In this document: piece by piece, positions 1 through 8,524 of the stretch
Layout of the letters: each line of letters opens with the position of its first letter
Numbering within the stretch: position 1 is the first letter of the stretch
DNA from: Pseudomonas sp. AN-1
Lineage (GTDB): Bacteria; Pseudomonadota; Gammaproteobacteria; Pseudomonadales; Pseudomonadaceae
Assembly (NCBI RefSeq): GCF_034057115.1
Contig: NZ_CP139195.1
Location: 1,178,001 to 1,242,000 of the forward strand
DNA length: 64,000 nt
Direction: 5' to 3'
Program-made: the position numbers and the translations under genes
Notes under the pieces: model-generated
The model's database searches: none
What the model saw: the letters and a program-made list of their open reading frames with translations, nothing else
What the model was told of the DNA's origin: nothing

Positions 1-1302
1 GTTGATCACCCGCGCCTGCTCGTCGGTCTTCAGGCCGCCGAAGGTGAACACGTTGGCGGAGATGATCGGGTAGGCCAGGTACGGGCCTTTATCCAGCGGC
101 AGCGCCCAGTTGCTTTTCGGCGGGGTCAGGCCCTCGGTGGCCAGGCCGTCGAGCTGCAGCGGGCGGTACTCGCCGGGACGGCAGGCGGCGTTGTACTCGG
201 CCACGCTGCGCTCCACCGCCGTCACCGGCAGGCCGAGTTTGCTCGCCAATTCGGCCAGGCTCGCGCCCTCGATAGCCGGCTGGTCGGTGCGGATGCCGAG
301 GCGGTAGTTGGGGATGTCCTTGACCCTCTGGTCGAGGATCACCCAGGCGATGCCGTCGGTCTGGGCGAAGATCTTGCGGGTGACGCGTTCGTACCAGGCA
401 TCCACCGTGCCCGGCGCCTCGTCGGTGAAGCGCAAGCCTTCCTTGTTGAGCAGCACGCCGTAGGGAAAGATGAAGATCGACGGCTCGGAGATGCCCGAGC
501 GCGGGTCGACCGGCTCGGCGTGGTAGCTGCCGTACTCGCCGGCAGCGGCGGCGCCGATCTCCAGCGCCATCTGGATGCCCTCGCCGCGGTTGTAGTAGCC
601 GCCCTTGCACACCGGGCGCATGAAGGAGGCGCGCGGGCCGACGTAACGGCTGAGCATCTCCAGGTTGCCCTCGAAGCCGCCGCAGGCCAGCATCACCGCG
701 CCGCCGAAGCGGATCTCGCCACGGGCCGGCGAATACGCGCGCAGTCCGACCACCTCGTTGCAGCCGGCGGTCAGCAGGCCGCGCGCGGTGGTCTCGTAGA
801 AGAACTCGGCGCCGAGCGCCTCGGCGCGCGCCGCCAGCGCCTCGACGATGGCCTCGCCGCCGCCCACCGGCAGCAGGCGCGGCTGGGTGCTGGTGAGGAA
901 CTGGGTGGGCAGGAAGTCGAACTTCACGCCGTTGTCCTTCAGCCACTGCACGGTGCCCGGCACCTCGGCGGCGAAGGTGCCGATCACATTGGCGTCAATG
1001 GCCGCCAGCGCGCGGGTCTGCACCGACCAGGCGCTGCGCTCGCTGAGGCTCTCGGCGACGAAGTCCGGGTCCTGGTAGAAGCCGGAGTTCTCCGCCAGGA
1101 AGGCGTCGAAGTCGTCGGTCACCTCCTCGTGGTTCTTCATGCGGAAGTAGGCCTCGGTGAAGCGGGTCTGCCCGCCGCGCTCCTCCTTCTTCGCCCGCTC
1201 CAGCACCGCCACGCGCAGGCCGCTCTCCGCCGCCGACACCGCCGTGGACAGCCCCGCGGCACCGCACCCCACCACAATCAAATCGAAATTCAGATCGGTC
1301 AT
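1..1302 (-). CDS. FAD-dependent dehydrogenase (fumarate reductase/TcuA-like flavoprotein), 3' end cut by window
   Basis: The reading frame opens with ATG at 1302 and is still open at base 1, so about 434 codons are visible and the C-terminus lies outside. The N-terminus shows a Rossmann FAD-binding motif (VVGCGAAG) followed by an acidic residue at the end of the second strand (LER). A later ACGGF segment matches the second dinucleotide-binding motif of the fumarate reductase/succinate dehydrogenase flavoprotein superfamily. It resembles the flavoprotein at 15130-16593, sharing for example the PKSNWA...PL.KGP segment, so the two are paralogues. It is transcribed away from the lysR gene at 1390, with an 87-bp shared promoter region, which suggests LysR control. 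The substrate is unknown; tricarballylate-like, ketosteroid-like or other organic acids are all possible. Confidence 0.85.
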   Translation of the reverse strand, partial: MTDLNFDLIVVGCGAAGLSTAVSAAESGLRVAVLERAKKEERGGQTRFTEAYFRMKNHEEVTDDFDAFLAENSGFYQDPDFVAESLSERSAWSVQTRALAAIDANVIGTFAAEVPGTVQWLKDNGVKFDFLPTQFLTSTQPRLLPVGGGEAIVEALAARAEALGAEFFYETTARGLLTAGCNEVVGLRAYSPARGEIRFGGAVMLACGGFEGNLEMLSRYVGPRASFMRPVCKGGYYNRGEGIQMALEIGAAAAGEYGSYHAEPVDPRSGISEPSIFIFPYGVLLNKEGLRFTDEAPGTVDAWYERVTRKIFAQTDGIAWVILDQRVKDIPNYRLGIRTDQPAIEGASLAELASKLGLPVTAVERSVAEYNAACRPGEYRPLQLDGLATEGLTPPKSNWALPLDKGPYLAYPIISANVFTFGGLKTDEQARVIN

Positions 1303-1389
1303 TTTTGAGCCTCCCTCTGGTGGTTGTTACGATAGGAAGGCGCCGGCCGCGGAACGAGGCCGGCCGAGCTAATGGGGCATTAGAAAATA

Positions 1390-2352
1390 ATGAAGAGCCG
1401 GATCGACAAACTCTGGGCCATGCAGGTGTTCACCCGCGTGGTGGAATGCGCCAGCTTCAACCGCGCCGCCGAATCGCTGGACATCGCCAACGCCACGGTG
1501 ACCGCCAGCGTGCGCAACCTGGAGACCCACCTGGGCGTCACCCTGCTCAGCCGCAACACCCGCACCCTGCGCCTGACCGACGCCGGCGAGCGCTACTTCA
1601 AGCACTGCGTCGAGCTGCTGCGCCAGGTCGAGCAGGCCGAATCCGAAGTCATGGAGCAGACCGCCAGCGTGCAGGGCCAGCTGTGCATCGAGTCGCCGGC
1701 CGCCTTCGGCAAGGACGTGATGGCCCCGCTGCTCGCCGAATTCGGCGCCCGCCACCCGGACCTGCGCATCGCCCTGCGCCTGACCGACCACCCCGAGGGG
1801 CTGATCGAGAGCGGCACCGACATGGCCATCCGCATCGACTCGGTCAACGACGCCGACCTGGTCGCCCGCCCGCTGTACCAGGCCCACTACGTCGCCTGCG
1901 CCACTCCTTCATTGCTGGAGAAGCTCGGCACCCCCGACCACCCCGCCCAGCTCGACCCCACCCAGTGCCTGGGCCTGTTCCCCAAGAGCAGCTACACCCC
2001 GGCGCGCTGGTCCTTCACCCTTGGCGAAGAAGCCCACGACCTGCAACCGATGGGCAAGCTGAACTTCAACAGCACCGACGCCCTGATCGACGCCGCGCTG
2101 GCCGACCAGGGCTTCATCTACGTGCTGGACGTGTTCGTCAACCGGCTGCTCTCCCAGGGCAAGCTGGTGGAACTGTTCCCCGGCTGGCAGACCTACGGCC
2201 GCACCTTCTTCACCGTCACCCCCAAATCCCGCTTCGTCGCCCCGCGCACCCGCGCCTTCATCGAATTCCTGCTGGCGAGCCTGGACGCCCAGCGCCGTCC
2301 GGCGCCGGGGGCGAGTGTGGGGTTGCATGTGGGGAGACGGGGGCGGGGCTGA
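1390..2352 (+). CDS. LysR-family transcriptional regulator
   Basis: The 320-residue product has the LysR layout: an N-terminal winged helix-turn-helix (roughly residues 8-67, with RAAESLDIANATVTASVRNLE as the helix-turn-helix core) and a C-terminal substrate-binding domain. It is closest in style to the single-gene LysR activators that regulate a divergent enzyme. The divergent neighbour is the FAD dehydrogenase ending at 1302, so that gene is the likely target; this is inference. The last ~280 bp, including the terminal GGG-rich codons, are duplicated downstream at about 4103-4397. The C-terminal tail (RGRG) looks low-complexity and may not be functional. Confidence 0.9.
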   Translation: MKSRIDKLWAMQVFTRVVECASFNRAAESLDIANATVTASVRNLETHLGVTLLSRNTRTLRLTDAGERYFKHCVELLRQVEQAESEVMEQTASVQGQLCIESPAAFGKDVMAPLLAEFGARHPDLRIALRLTDHPEGLIESGTDMAIRIDSVNDADLVARPLYQAHYVACATPSLLEKLGTPDHPAQLDPTQCLGLFPKSSYTPARWSFTLGEEAHDLQPMGKLNFNSTDALIDAALADQGFIYVLDVFVNRLLSQGKLVELFPGWQTYGRTFFTVTPKSRFVAPRTRAFIEFLLASLDAQRRPAPGASVGLHVGRRGRG

Positions 2353-2377
2353 GGGCTGGATGGCTTCCAAATCCCCT

Positions 2378-2434
2378 GTAGGGGCGAATTCATTCGCCAA
2401 CGCGGCCATGTCAGGCGAATGAATTCGCCCCTAC
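2378..2434. repeat. REP-like perfect inverted repeat (21-bp arms, 15-nt loop)
   Basis: The left arm at 2378-2398 and the right arm at 2414-2434 are exact reverse complements. Each starts with GTAGGGGCGAATTC and continues for 21 bases. The hairpin lies 25 bp after the lysR stop. Sequences of this kind (REP/BIME elements, mobilised by RAYT-type transposases) are common between genes in pseudomonads and some betaproteobacteria. It could also end lysR transcription, although no T-run follows. I saw no second copy in this window. Confidence 0.75.
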
Positions 2435-2493
2435 CGACTGGGAAACTCGCTCCACGCGATTGCGCACCCAGCCCATCAAATAAGAGTCACTAT

Positions 2494-2514
2494 GATATCC
2501 TTTAAGCTGATATC
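2494..2514. promoter_or_regulatory. Candidate HipB operator (paired GATATC sites)
   Basis: Two GATATC palindromes (2494-2499 and 2509-2514) are separated by 9 bp, 22 bp upstream of the hipB start. HipB proteins repress their own operon through short inverted repeats with TATCC half-sites. TATCC occurs here in both repeats in the same orientation, so the match to the Escherichia coli operator is partial. Confidence 0.4.
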
Positions 2515-2535
2515 CACCTGCCAAGGGTCAATATA

Positions 2536-2853
2536 GTGGACTTCTCATTCGCAGACCGCAGCGAAATCCTCCAGGAACTCGGGCAGCGTCTGCGCCTCCA
2601 GCGACTGGCCCAGGCGCTGACCCAGCAGGAGCTGGCCGGCATGGCCGGCGTCGCTCCCGGCACCATCAAGAAGCTGGAGGGCAACGGCACCTCCTCGCTG
2701 GAAACCGTGGTGCGCGTGGTGCAGGCCCTCGGGCTGACCGATGAGCTGCAGGCGCTGTTCGTGCTGCCCAGCCAATCCATCGCCCAGATGGAGCAGGCCG
2801 AACAGGCACGGCAGACACAACGGGTACGGGCGCCGCGGAGAAAGCGCCCATGA
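2536..2853 (+). CDS. hipB: HipB-like antitoxin, XRE-family DNA-binding protein
   Basis: The 105-residue protein has one Cro/C1-type helix-turn-helix at about residues 14-70 (LTQQELAGMAGVAPGTIKKLE) and a basic, Gln/Arg-rich tail. The GTG start at 2536 was chosen because an AAGGG ribosome-binding site lies 8 bp upstream. The stop overlaps the start of the next gene in an ATGA arrangement, so the two are translationally coupled. As in HipBA systems it should neutralise the kinase toxin and repress the operon. Confidence 0.85.
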   Translation: MDFSFADRSEILQELGQRLRLQRLAQALTQQELAGMAGVAPGTIKKLEGNGTSSLETVVRVVQALGLTDELQALFVLPSQSIAQMEQAEQARQTQRVRAPRRKRP

Positions 2854-4064
2854 AAAAGCTCGACGTGTACTACTGCGGCTGGGGTGAGCACTGGCGACTG
2901 GGCACCCTGGCCGACGACGGCGCCAGCCTGCTGTTCGAGTACTCCCCCGAGGCACTGGCCCAGAAGCTGGAACTGTCGCCCCGCCACCTCAAGTTGCGCG
3001 CGCAGGCCTACGGCGGCTTTCCTGCCTACCAGCATCGCCTGCCGGGACTGGTGGCGGACGCCCTCCCCGATGGCTGGGGCCTGCTGCTAATGGACCGGCT
3101 GTTCCGCAGGCAGGGCATCAGCCCCGGCCCACTCGACCGCCTGACCTTCATCGGCGACCGTGCGCTGGGGGCGCTGAGCTTCGTACCCGCCGCAGACACG
3201 CCGCTGCCAGAAGCCGACCTGCAGCTGCTGGCGCTGGCGCAGGAGTCGCAACTGGTGCTCGCCGGCGAGGAGTCCGCCGTACTGATGGAGCTGGTGCTCA
3301 CCGGCGGCTCGCCGCAGGGTGCCAGACCCAAGGCACTGGTGCAGTACCACCCGCAGGCGCAGCAGGTCAGCACCCTGCCCGGCGCCCCCGGCGAGCCCTG
3401 GCTGGTGAAGTTCCAGGCCCAGGGCGAGCACAAGGAGGTGTGCGCCATCGAGAACCTCTACGCCGAACTGGCGCGCGCCTGCGGGCTGCGCATGCCCGCC
3501 ACCACCTACTTCGACCTGTCGCCCAAGCTGGCCGGCTTCGGCATCGCCCGTTTCGACCGCGCCGGCGAGCTACGCGTGCCGGTGCACAGCCTGGCCGGCC
3601 TGCTGCATGCCGACTTCCGCCTGCCCTCGCTGGACTACACCACCTTCCTGCGCGCCACCCGCCTGATGACCAGGGACCAGCGCGAAGTGGAACAGGCCTT
3701 CGCCCACGCGGTATTCAACGTGGTGTTCCACAACCGCGACGACCACGCGAAGAACTTCGCCTACCGGCTGGACAGCGACCGCCGCTGGAAACTCGCCCCG
3801 GCCTACGACCTGACCTTCAGCCAGGGCCCGGGCGGCGAACACCAGACCGACATCTGCGGCGAAGGACGCCGCATCACCCGCACCCACCTGCTCACCCTCG
3901 CCAGCCAGGGCGGAGTGGAACCTGCCGAAGCCAACGCGATCATCGAGCGCATCCTCGAACAGGCCGGGCAATTCCGCCAGCGGGCGAGCGGGCATCCGAT
4001 CCGGCGCGATACGGTGGGGCAGATCGCTCAGGTGATCGAGGAGTGTCGCAGTGCAGTCGCATAG
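2850..4064 (+). CDS. hipA: HipA-family serine/threonine kinase toxin
   Basis: The 404-residue protein has the HipA N-subdomain (residues ~1-100) and the HipA-like kinase domain. The TGGSPQGARPKA segment matches the gate-loop and nucleotide-binding region that carries the autophosphorylated serine. HNRDDHAKN is the catalytic loop and APAYDL is the DFG-equivalent metal-binding motif, so all catalytic elements seem present. HipA kinases phosphorylate targets such as glutamyl-tRNA synthetase and cause growth arrest; the target of this one is not known. It overlaps hipB by 4 bases. It lies between the intact lysR gene and a decayed duplicate of its 3' end, which suggests recent arrival or rearrangement. 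Confidence 0.9.
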   Translation: MKKLDVYYCGWGEHWRLGTLADDGASLLFEYSPEALAQKLELSPRHLKLRAQAYGGFPAYQHRLPGLVADALPDGWGLLLMDRLFRRQGISPGPLDRLTFIGDRALGALSFVPAADTPLPEADLQLLALAQESQLVLAGEESAVLMELVLTGGSPQGARPKALVQYHPQAQQVSTLPGAPGEPWLVKFQAQGEHKEVCAIENLYAELARACGLRMPATTYFDLSPKLAGFGIARFDRAGELRVPVHSLAGLLHADFRLPSLDYTTFLRATRLMTRDQREVEQAFAHAVFNVVFHNRDDHAKNFAYRLDSDRRWKLAPAYDLTFSQGPGGEHQTDICGEGRRITRTHLLTLASQGGVEPAEANAIIERILEQAGQFRQRASGHPIRRDTVGQIAQVIEECRSAVA

Positions 4065-4102
4065 GCAGGCCTGCTCCCTGGCCGCTCGTCGAGACCCAGC
4101 AC

Positions 4103-4397
4103 CGCTACAGCACCGGCGCCCTGATCGACGCCGCGCAGGCCGACCTCGGCGTCATCTACGTGCTGGACGTGTTCGTCAACCGACTGCTCTCCCAGGGCAA
4201 GCTGGTGGAATTGTTCCCCGGCTGGTAGACCTACGGGCGCACCTTCTTCATAGTCACCCCCAAATCCCGCTTCGTCGCCCCGCGCACCCGCGCCTTCATC
4301 GAATTCCTGCTGGCGAGCCTGGACGCCCAGCGCCGCCCAGCGCCGCCCAGCGCCGGGGGCGAGTGTGGGGTTGCATGTGGGGAGACGGGGGCGGGGG
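4103..4397 (+). pseudogene. Decayed duplicate of the lysR 3' end
   Basis: This segment aligns with the last ~280 bp of the lysR gene (about 2070-2347). It differs by roughly a dozen substitutions and a short tandem insertion of a CGCCCAGCGC-type unit near the end. A substitution turns a glutamine codon into TAG at 4226-4228, and no 5' half of the gene is present. Similarity continues slightly past the coding part into the G-rich tail and then stops. It begins about 40 bp after the hipA stop, so hipBA lies between two lysR 3' copies. Confidence 0.85.
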
Positions 4398-4603
4398 TAA
4401 AAACGAGTCCTGCAGATGGTGGCCTTGAGGTGATGAGATTGCCACCTCCTGATCGGCGGTTAGCCAGGGTGTCTGAGGCCAGTAGGCGGAGAGCAGGATA
4501 CGCTCTGCAAGGCTTCAGTACGTTCCTAGTAGCGATACTTCTTGCCGTTCAGACTCACAGTCTGCAGACTCTTCCGGCTATCCAAGACACGTGAACCTCA
4601 TTG
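4398..4603. other. Left junction of the AT-rich accessory segment; no gene seen
   Basis: About 200 bp with no convincing reading frame, RNA gene or integrase site. Composition shifts here from the GC-rich host style to the AT-richer style of the following four genes. It presumably holds the promoter of the methyltransferase gene, but no clear promoter hexamers could be assigned. Confidence 0.4.
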
Positions 4604-5890
4604 ATGAATGGCGAAATCTCCCTCTCTGCCTTTGCCACAAAGCTGATGACAGCAGGCGATCAGGATGATGAGACGGTGTGCCCTGAAAAGATTGTGAGCG
4701 GCCTAATGAACGGGCATGCTACTGATTTCGTGTACAACACACTGTCATTGTCAGACCGACGTACGCATGGGATTTTTTTCTCAGGGCCATCTTGGGCTCA
4801 TAAGATCCTGTCAGGCCAAGAGCTTTCGAAGTGGCAAAGATTTATCGACCCGAGCGTAGGCATTGGAGATTTACTTTTAGAAGTATGCAAATCCTTACCT
4901 CTAAAAGAATCAGCCAATCAAACACTGGAAGACTGGGCCGAGCGTCTTGTCGCAGTTGATCTACGAAAATCCTTTCTTGATATTGCTTGGATGCGAATTC
5001 AAGCACTTGCGGTGCACCGGCACAATACCGAGAAAGCGCAAGCATGTGATTTTATCTTTAAAGAGCTGCCAAAGAACTTTATTATTGGAGACGCGCTTTC
5101 AACAGATCTCAAACTACGCCAAGACGATTGCGTAGTCATGAACCCTCCATACCAGCGCATTTCAGCACCCCCTTATAGCTTCGTTGGAAAAGGCAAGCGC
5201 TCTGCCGCAGCCCTTCATCTGGAGCATGTGCTTCTTCAAGCTCCCGCTGGAGTAGGAATATTTGCACTTATCCCTGATGTACTGAGAAGCGGCAGCTCTT
5301 ACGAAAAATTCAGGAAAGAGCTAGGCAAGAGAGCTGTAATCTCCTCCTTCGATCCATCTGGTGCTTTTGGGGCACAAGCTGACATTGACGTCGCAATACT
5401 AGTCGCAACATCAACGAATCAGGAAGAGCGAGTCGAAGCACCTGAGCCAGATATTTCTTGCGGACTATGTGTCGGCGATTTTTTTGATATTTCAGTAGGC
5501 CCTGTCGTCCCCCATCGCACATCGGTCACCGGCCAAATGCACGGATATCTCACAGCCAAAAATGCAACTATTGGCTCGGAAATATCTTCACCCATGGAAT
5601 TCGCCACATATGCCTGTCGACTGGAGAAAGGCCCATTCGTCGTAGTTCGCCGAACCTCAAGCCCCACGGATAGAAAAAGGGCCAGAAGTACTTTAGTCAC
5701 AACTAGAGAAGAATTCTTAGTAGAAAACCATCTTTTGATTCTCAAACCCAAGGACAAGAAGGTAGCAACATGTCGTGCTTTGCTACGCGTGTTAGAAGAC
5801 CAGAGCACGGATGCATGGCTCAACAACCAAATAAGGTGCCGTCACCTGACCGTAGGCGCGCTCAAAATGCTTCCTTGGATCGCAGATTGA
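4604..5890 (+). CDS. N6-adenine-specific DNA methyltransferase-like protein
   Basis: The 428-residue protein has an S-adenosylmethionine-binding motif (DPSVGIGD, from about residue 82) and the catalytic NPPY motif at about residue 180, diagnostic of N6-adenine or N4-cytosine amino-methyltransferases. The order, with the AdoMet motif before NPPY, fits the gamma-type layout used by type I HsdM and type IIG enzymes. The C-terminal ~200 residues would hold the target-recognition region. No nuclease or specificity subunit is adjacent. ATG 4604 follows an in-frame TTG, and no good ribosome-binding site is visible, so the start is uncertain. AT-rich codon use sets it apart from flanking host genes. 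It is followed 15 bp later by the kinase gene and probably starts that operon. Confidence 0.8.
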   Translation: MNGEISLSAFATKLMTAGDQDDETVCPEKIVSGLMNGHATDFVYNTLSLSDRRTHGIFFSGPSWAHKILSGQELSKWQRFIDPSVGIGDLLLEVCKSLPLKESANQTLEDWAERLVAVDLRKSFLDIAWMRIQALAVHRHNTEKAQACDFIFKELPKNFIIGDALSTDLKLRQDDCVVMNPPYQRISAPPYSFVGKGKRSAAALHLEHVLLQAPAGVGIFALIPDVLRSGSSYEKFRKELGKRAVISSFDPSGAFGAQADIDVAILVATSTNQEERVEAPEPDISCGLCVGDFFDISVGPVVPHRTSVTGQMHGYLTAKNATIGSEISSPMEFATYACRLEKGPFVVVRRTSSPTDRKRARSTLVTTREEFLVENHLLILKPKDKKVATCRALLRVLEDQSTDAWLNNQIRCRHLTVGALKMLPWIAD

Positions 5891-7203
5891 AACGGAGCAA
5901 ACCACATGGAATCGCCCATACTAGGATTTAGATTTGCCCCTTCCATCCTTGTTCGGCTAGGTGAAGAATTAGTACCAAACCTTGACCAAGCCATCATCGA
6001 GCTAATCCGTAACTCCTACGATGCGGATGCATCTGAGTGCACGGTTGAGATAAAAATGGACACCATAAATGGTGGAACCATTAAAATTTCTGATAATGGC
6101 TCGGGCATGACTCATCACCAGATACTAAATAACTGGCTAGTATTGGGCGGCTCATCAAAAGAAAGCACTAAACTTACACCCAAAGGCAGGAGAACTGTTG
6201 GAGACAAGGGCCTAGGTCGGCTTGCCGCATTAAGAGCTGGTTCGTCCGTTGAAATGACTACCCGACATCTAAGTGAGCAAGCAGACGAGGCTCACTCCAT
6301 CACTATCGAATGGAGCAAATACGACAAAGCCACAGTAGTCGAGGAAATTGGTCTTCCGATAGAAAAGAGCACGCGCAAAAACCATGGCACGACTACCATT
6401 CTCAAAGGAATCAAGCGAACGCTCGGAAGGAGCGAAACTGACCGCCTAGGGAGAAGCATTGTTCTTCTGACCAGCCCATTCCATGAAGGTACGGACTTCA
6501 GGATTAATCTTATTGCACCTGATTTTCCAGAATTGGAGGCTAGAGTTAGGAATGGCTATCTGGATGATGCCGAATACGTTCTGCGAGCGGATCTTTTACC
6601 AGATGGATCAGGCTATGCAGAGGTACTAGATTTCAAAGGCGATGTTCTTTATAGCGCCACATCCAACGAGTGGCCAACAAAAAAACAGAAGGGGCAGGTC
6701 ATTTACAGCGCACCACCGACAACCTTCGAACTCTATAGTTATATTTTCAACAGAAACGCCTTTGCCGGTCGAGGATCAACAATAGCTGAGGTTAAAAATT
6801 GGCTTAAGGTAGTCGGTGGAGTTCACTTCTACCACCGTCAATTCAGGGTCCCACCATATGGCGACCCTGGCCATGACTGGCTAGACATGAACCTTTCTCG
6901 TGCTCGTAGCCCGGAAGAGCGCCCATCCACAAATACAAGCGTCGGAAGGGTGATCGTTGACGATCCAGATGGAATATTGAAGCAAAAAACTGACCGGGTC
7001 GGCTTCATCGAAAGCGATGAGTTCCTAGAGATCCGGCGCTTTGCTAAAGATGCGTTGGAATGGTTTGCGCGCCGCCGACTGCGAGATGCAGAAGCACGGC
7101 GAGACTTTCAAAAACAAGAATCTCGAATAGCGCCAACTCAAGCTCGCGCAGACTTACTAGACACCATTTCTCAGTCACTACCCGCTCATGAAAAAGAGAG
7201 GGC

Positions 7204-7211
7204 AATAAAAG
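7204..7211. repeat. Left target-site duplication of the insertion sequence
   Basis: The octamer AATAAAAG here is repeated exactly at 8517-8524. Eight-bp AT-rich duplications are typical of ISL3-family transposition. Confidence 0.93.
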
Positions 7212-8516
7212 GGTTCTTCGCGGGATCGTGGGGAAGAGCGGATTGACAGACAGGGAAGCAGGTAAATTGGCAGTCGCCAAACACACCAACGCCTGCCCCC
7301 TGCTGTCACCGTGCATCCTATTGATCTTGCTGCTTTCTGGCCAGGCTACGACGTTGTAGCCTGCAGCCATTCCGTCGAAAAAAACCTCACGCTGACCCTC
7401 GAACCCCGAGCGGCCGACCTTCCACGCTGTGGTCGCTGTCAGCAGCCCAGCCCCCTGATCCATGACCGACGCATTCGCCTCGTTCGCGACCGGGATCTGT
7501 TCGATCAGCGCGTCCAGTTGCGACTCCCCATACGCCGAGTGGACTGCCTGACGTGTGGGCGAGTTACCGAGCACATTTCCTGGTTGGCCCCGGCCTCGCG
7601 GCTGACCCGCCGGCTGTGTTCCTGGGTCGAAACCCTGCTGCGGTTCATGCCCATCAGCCATGTCAGCCAGCTCACCGGGCTGCACTGGCACACCATCAAG
7701 ACGCTGGACAAGCGGCGTCTCCAGGCCGCATTCGGCACCTTCGAGCCGGGCGATGTGCGCCGTCTGGTGATGGACGAGTTCGCCCTGCACAAAGGCCATC
7801 GTTACGCGACGGTGATCATGGATGCCGAGCGTACCCGCGTTCTGTGGGTTGGCCTGGGTAACAGCCGCAAGGCCATACGCCCGTTCTTCGAGCAACTCGG
7901 TGAGCGCTGCCAGCAGATCGAGGCTGTGGCGATGGACATGAATACGGCCTTCGACCTGGAAGTGAAACAGCACTGCCCTCAGGCCGAGGTTGTGTACGAC
8001 TTGTTCCATGTGGTCGCCCGCTACGGACGTGACGTGATCGACCGCATCCGGGTAGACCAGGCCAATGCCCTGCGCCATGACAAGCCCGCTCGCCAAGTGG
8101 TCAAGCAGAGCCGTTGGCTGCTGCTGCGCAACCGGGAGAACCTGAAGGAGGATCATGCCGTTCGACTGCAGGAGTTGTTGGCAGCCAACCAGCCACTGGC
8201 CACGGTCTATGTGCTCAAGGATGCGTTGAAGGAGGTCTGGTACGCACCCAGCGTGCGGGAGGGCTGGCGGCGCTGGCGAACCTGGCTGAGGCATGTCCGG
8301 GAGAGCGGCTTGGCGCCGCTACAACGCTTTGCCCGCAACCTCCAGCGCTATGCCCGGGGCATCCTCGCCAGTGCACGATTCCACATGCACACCAGCCTGC
8401 TGGAGGGGGTGAACAACCGGATCAAGGTGATCAAGCGCATGGCCTATGGCTTCAGGGACGCCGATTACTTCTTCCTGAAAATCAAGGCCGCCTTCCCCGG
8501 GAAAATGCGATGAACC
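7212..8516 (+). mobile_element. ISL3-family insertion sequence, 1305 bp
   Basis: The ends are imperfect inverted repeats of about 25 bp (18 of 25 positions match), both starting GGTTC-TCGC and sharing a GGGGAAG block. Perfect 8-bp direct repeats flank the element at 7204-7211 and 8517-8524. One transposase gene fills most of the element. Base composition is richer in GC than the gene it interrupts. The element inserted within the kinase gene in the same orientation. The unmutated target duplication and the intact reading frames on both sides indicate a recent event. Confidence 0.93.
7311..8513 (+). CDS. tnpA: ISL3-family transposase
   Basis: The 400-residue protein has an N-terminal zinc-finger region (CGRCQQ and CLTCGR pairs), a helix-turn-helix segment, and the DDE catalytic core characteristic of ISL3. 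The core residues are MDEFALHKGHRY (first Asp), AVAMDMN (second Asp) and LEGVNNRIKVIKRMAYGFRD (Glu region). The length is normal for the family. It begins with GTG at 7311, and its TGA is 3 bp from the right end of the element. It appears intact and potentially active. Confidence 0.92.
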   Translation: MHPIDLAAFWPGYDVVACSHSVEKNLTLTLEPRAADLPRCGRCQQPSPLIHDRRIRLVRDRDLFDQRVQLRLPIRRVDCLTCGRVTEHISWLAPASRLTRRLCSWVETLLRFMPISHVSQLTGLHWHTIKTLDKRRLQAAFGTFEPGDVRRLVMDEFALHKGHRYATVIMDAERTRVLWVGLGNSRKAIRPFFEQLGERCQQIEAVAMDMNTAFDLEVKQHCPQAEVVYDLFHVVARYGRDVIDRIRVDQANALRHDKPARQVVKQSRWLLLRNRENLKEDHAVRLQELLAANQPLATVYVLKDALKEVWYAPSVREGWRRWRTWLRHVRESGLAPLQRFARNLQRYARGILASARFHMHTSLLEGVNNRIKVIKRMAYGFRDADYFFLKIKAAFPGKMR

Positions 8517-8524
8517 AATAAAAG
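8517..8524. repeat. Right target-site duplication of the insertion sequence
   Basis: Exact copy of the octamer at 7204-7211. Immediately after it the kinase gene resumes in frame. Confidence 0.93.

Noticed and set aside
3440-4228. A 262-codon plus-strand frame joining an off-frame reading of hipA to the lysR fragment
   Set aside because: The first part is an out-of-frame translation of hipA. Only the last part has real homology, and that is the lysR duplicate remnant.
4604-5890. Methyltransferase as part of a complete restriction-modification system
   Set aside because: No adjacent restriction or specificity subunit is encoded, and the following genes form a signalling set instead.
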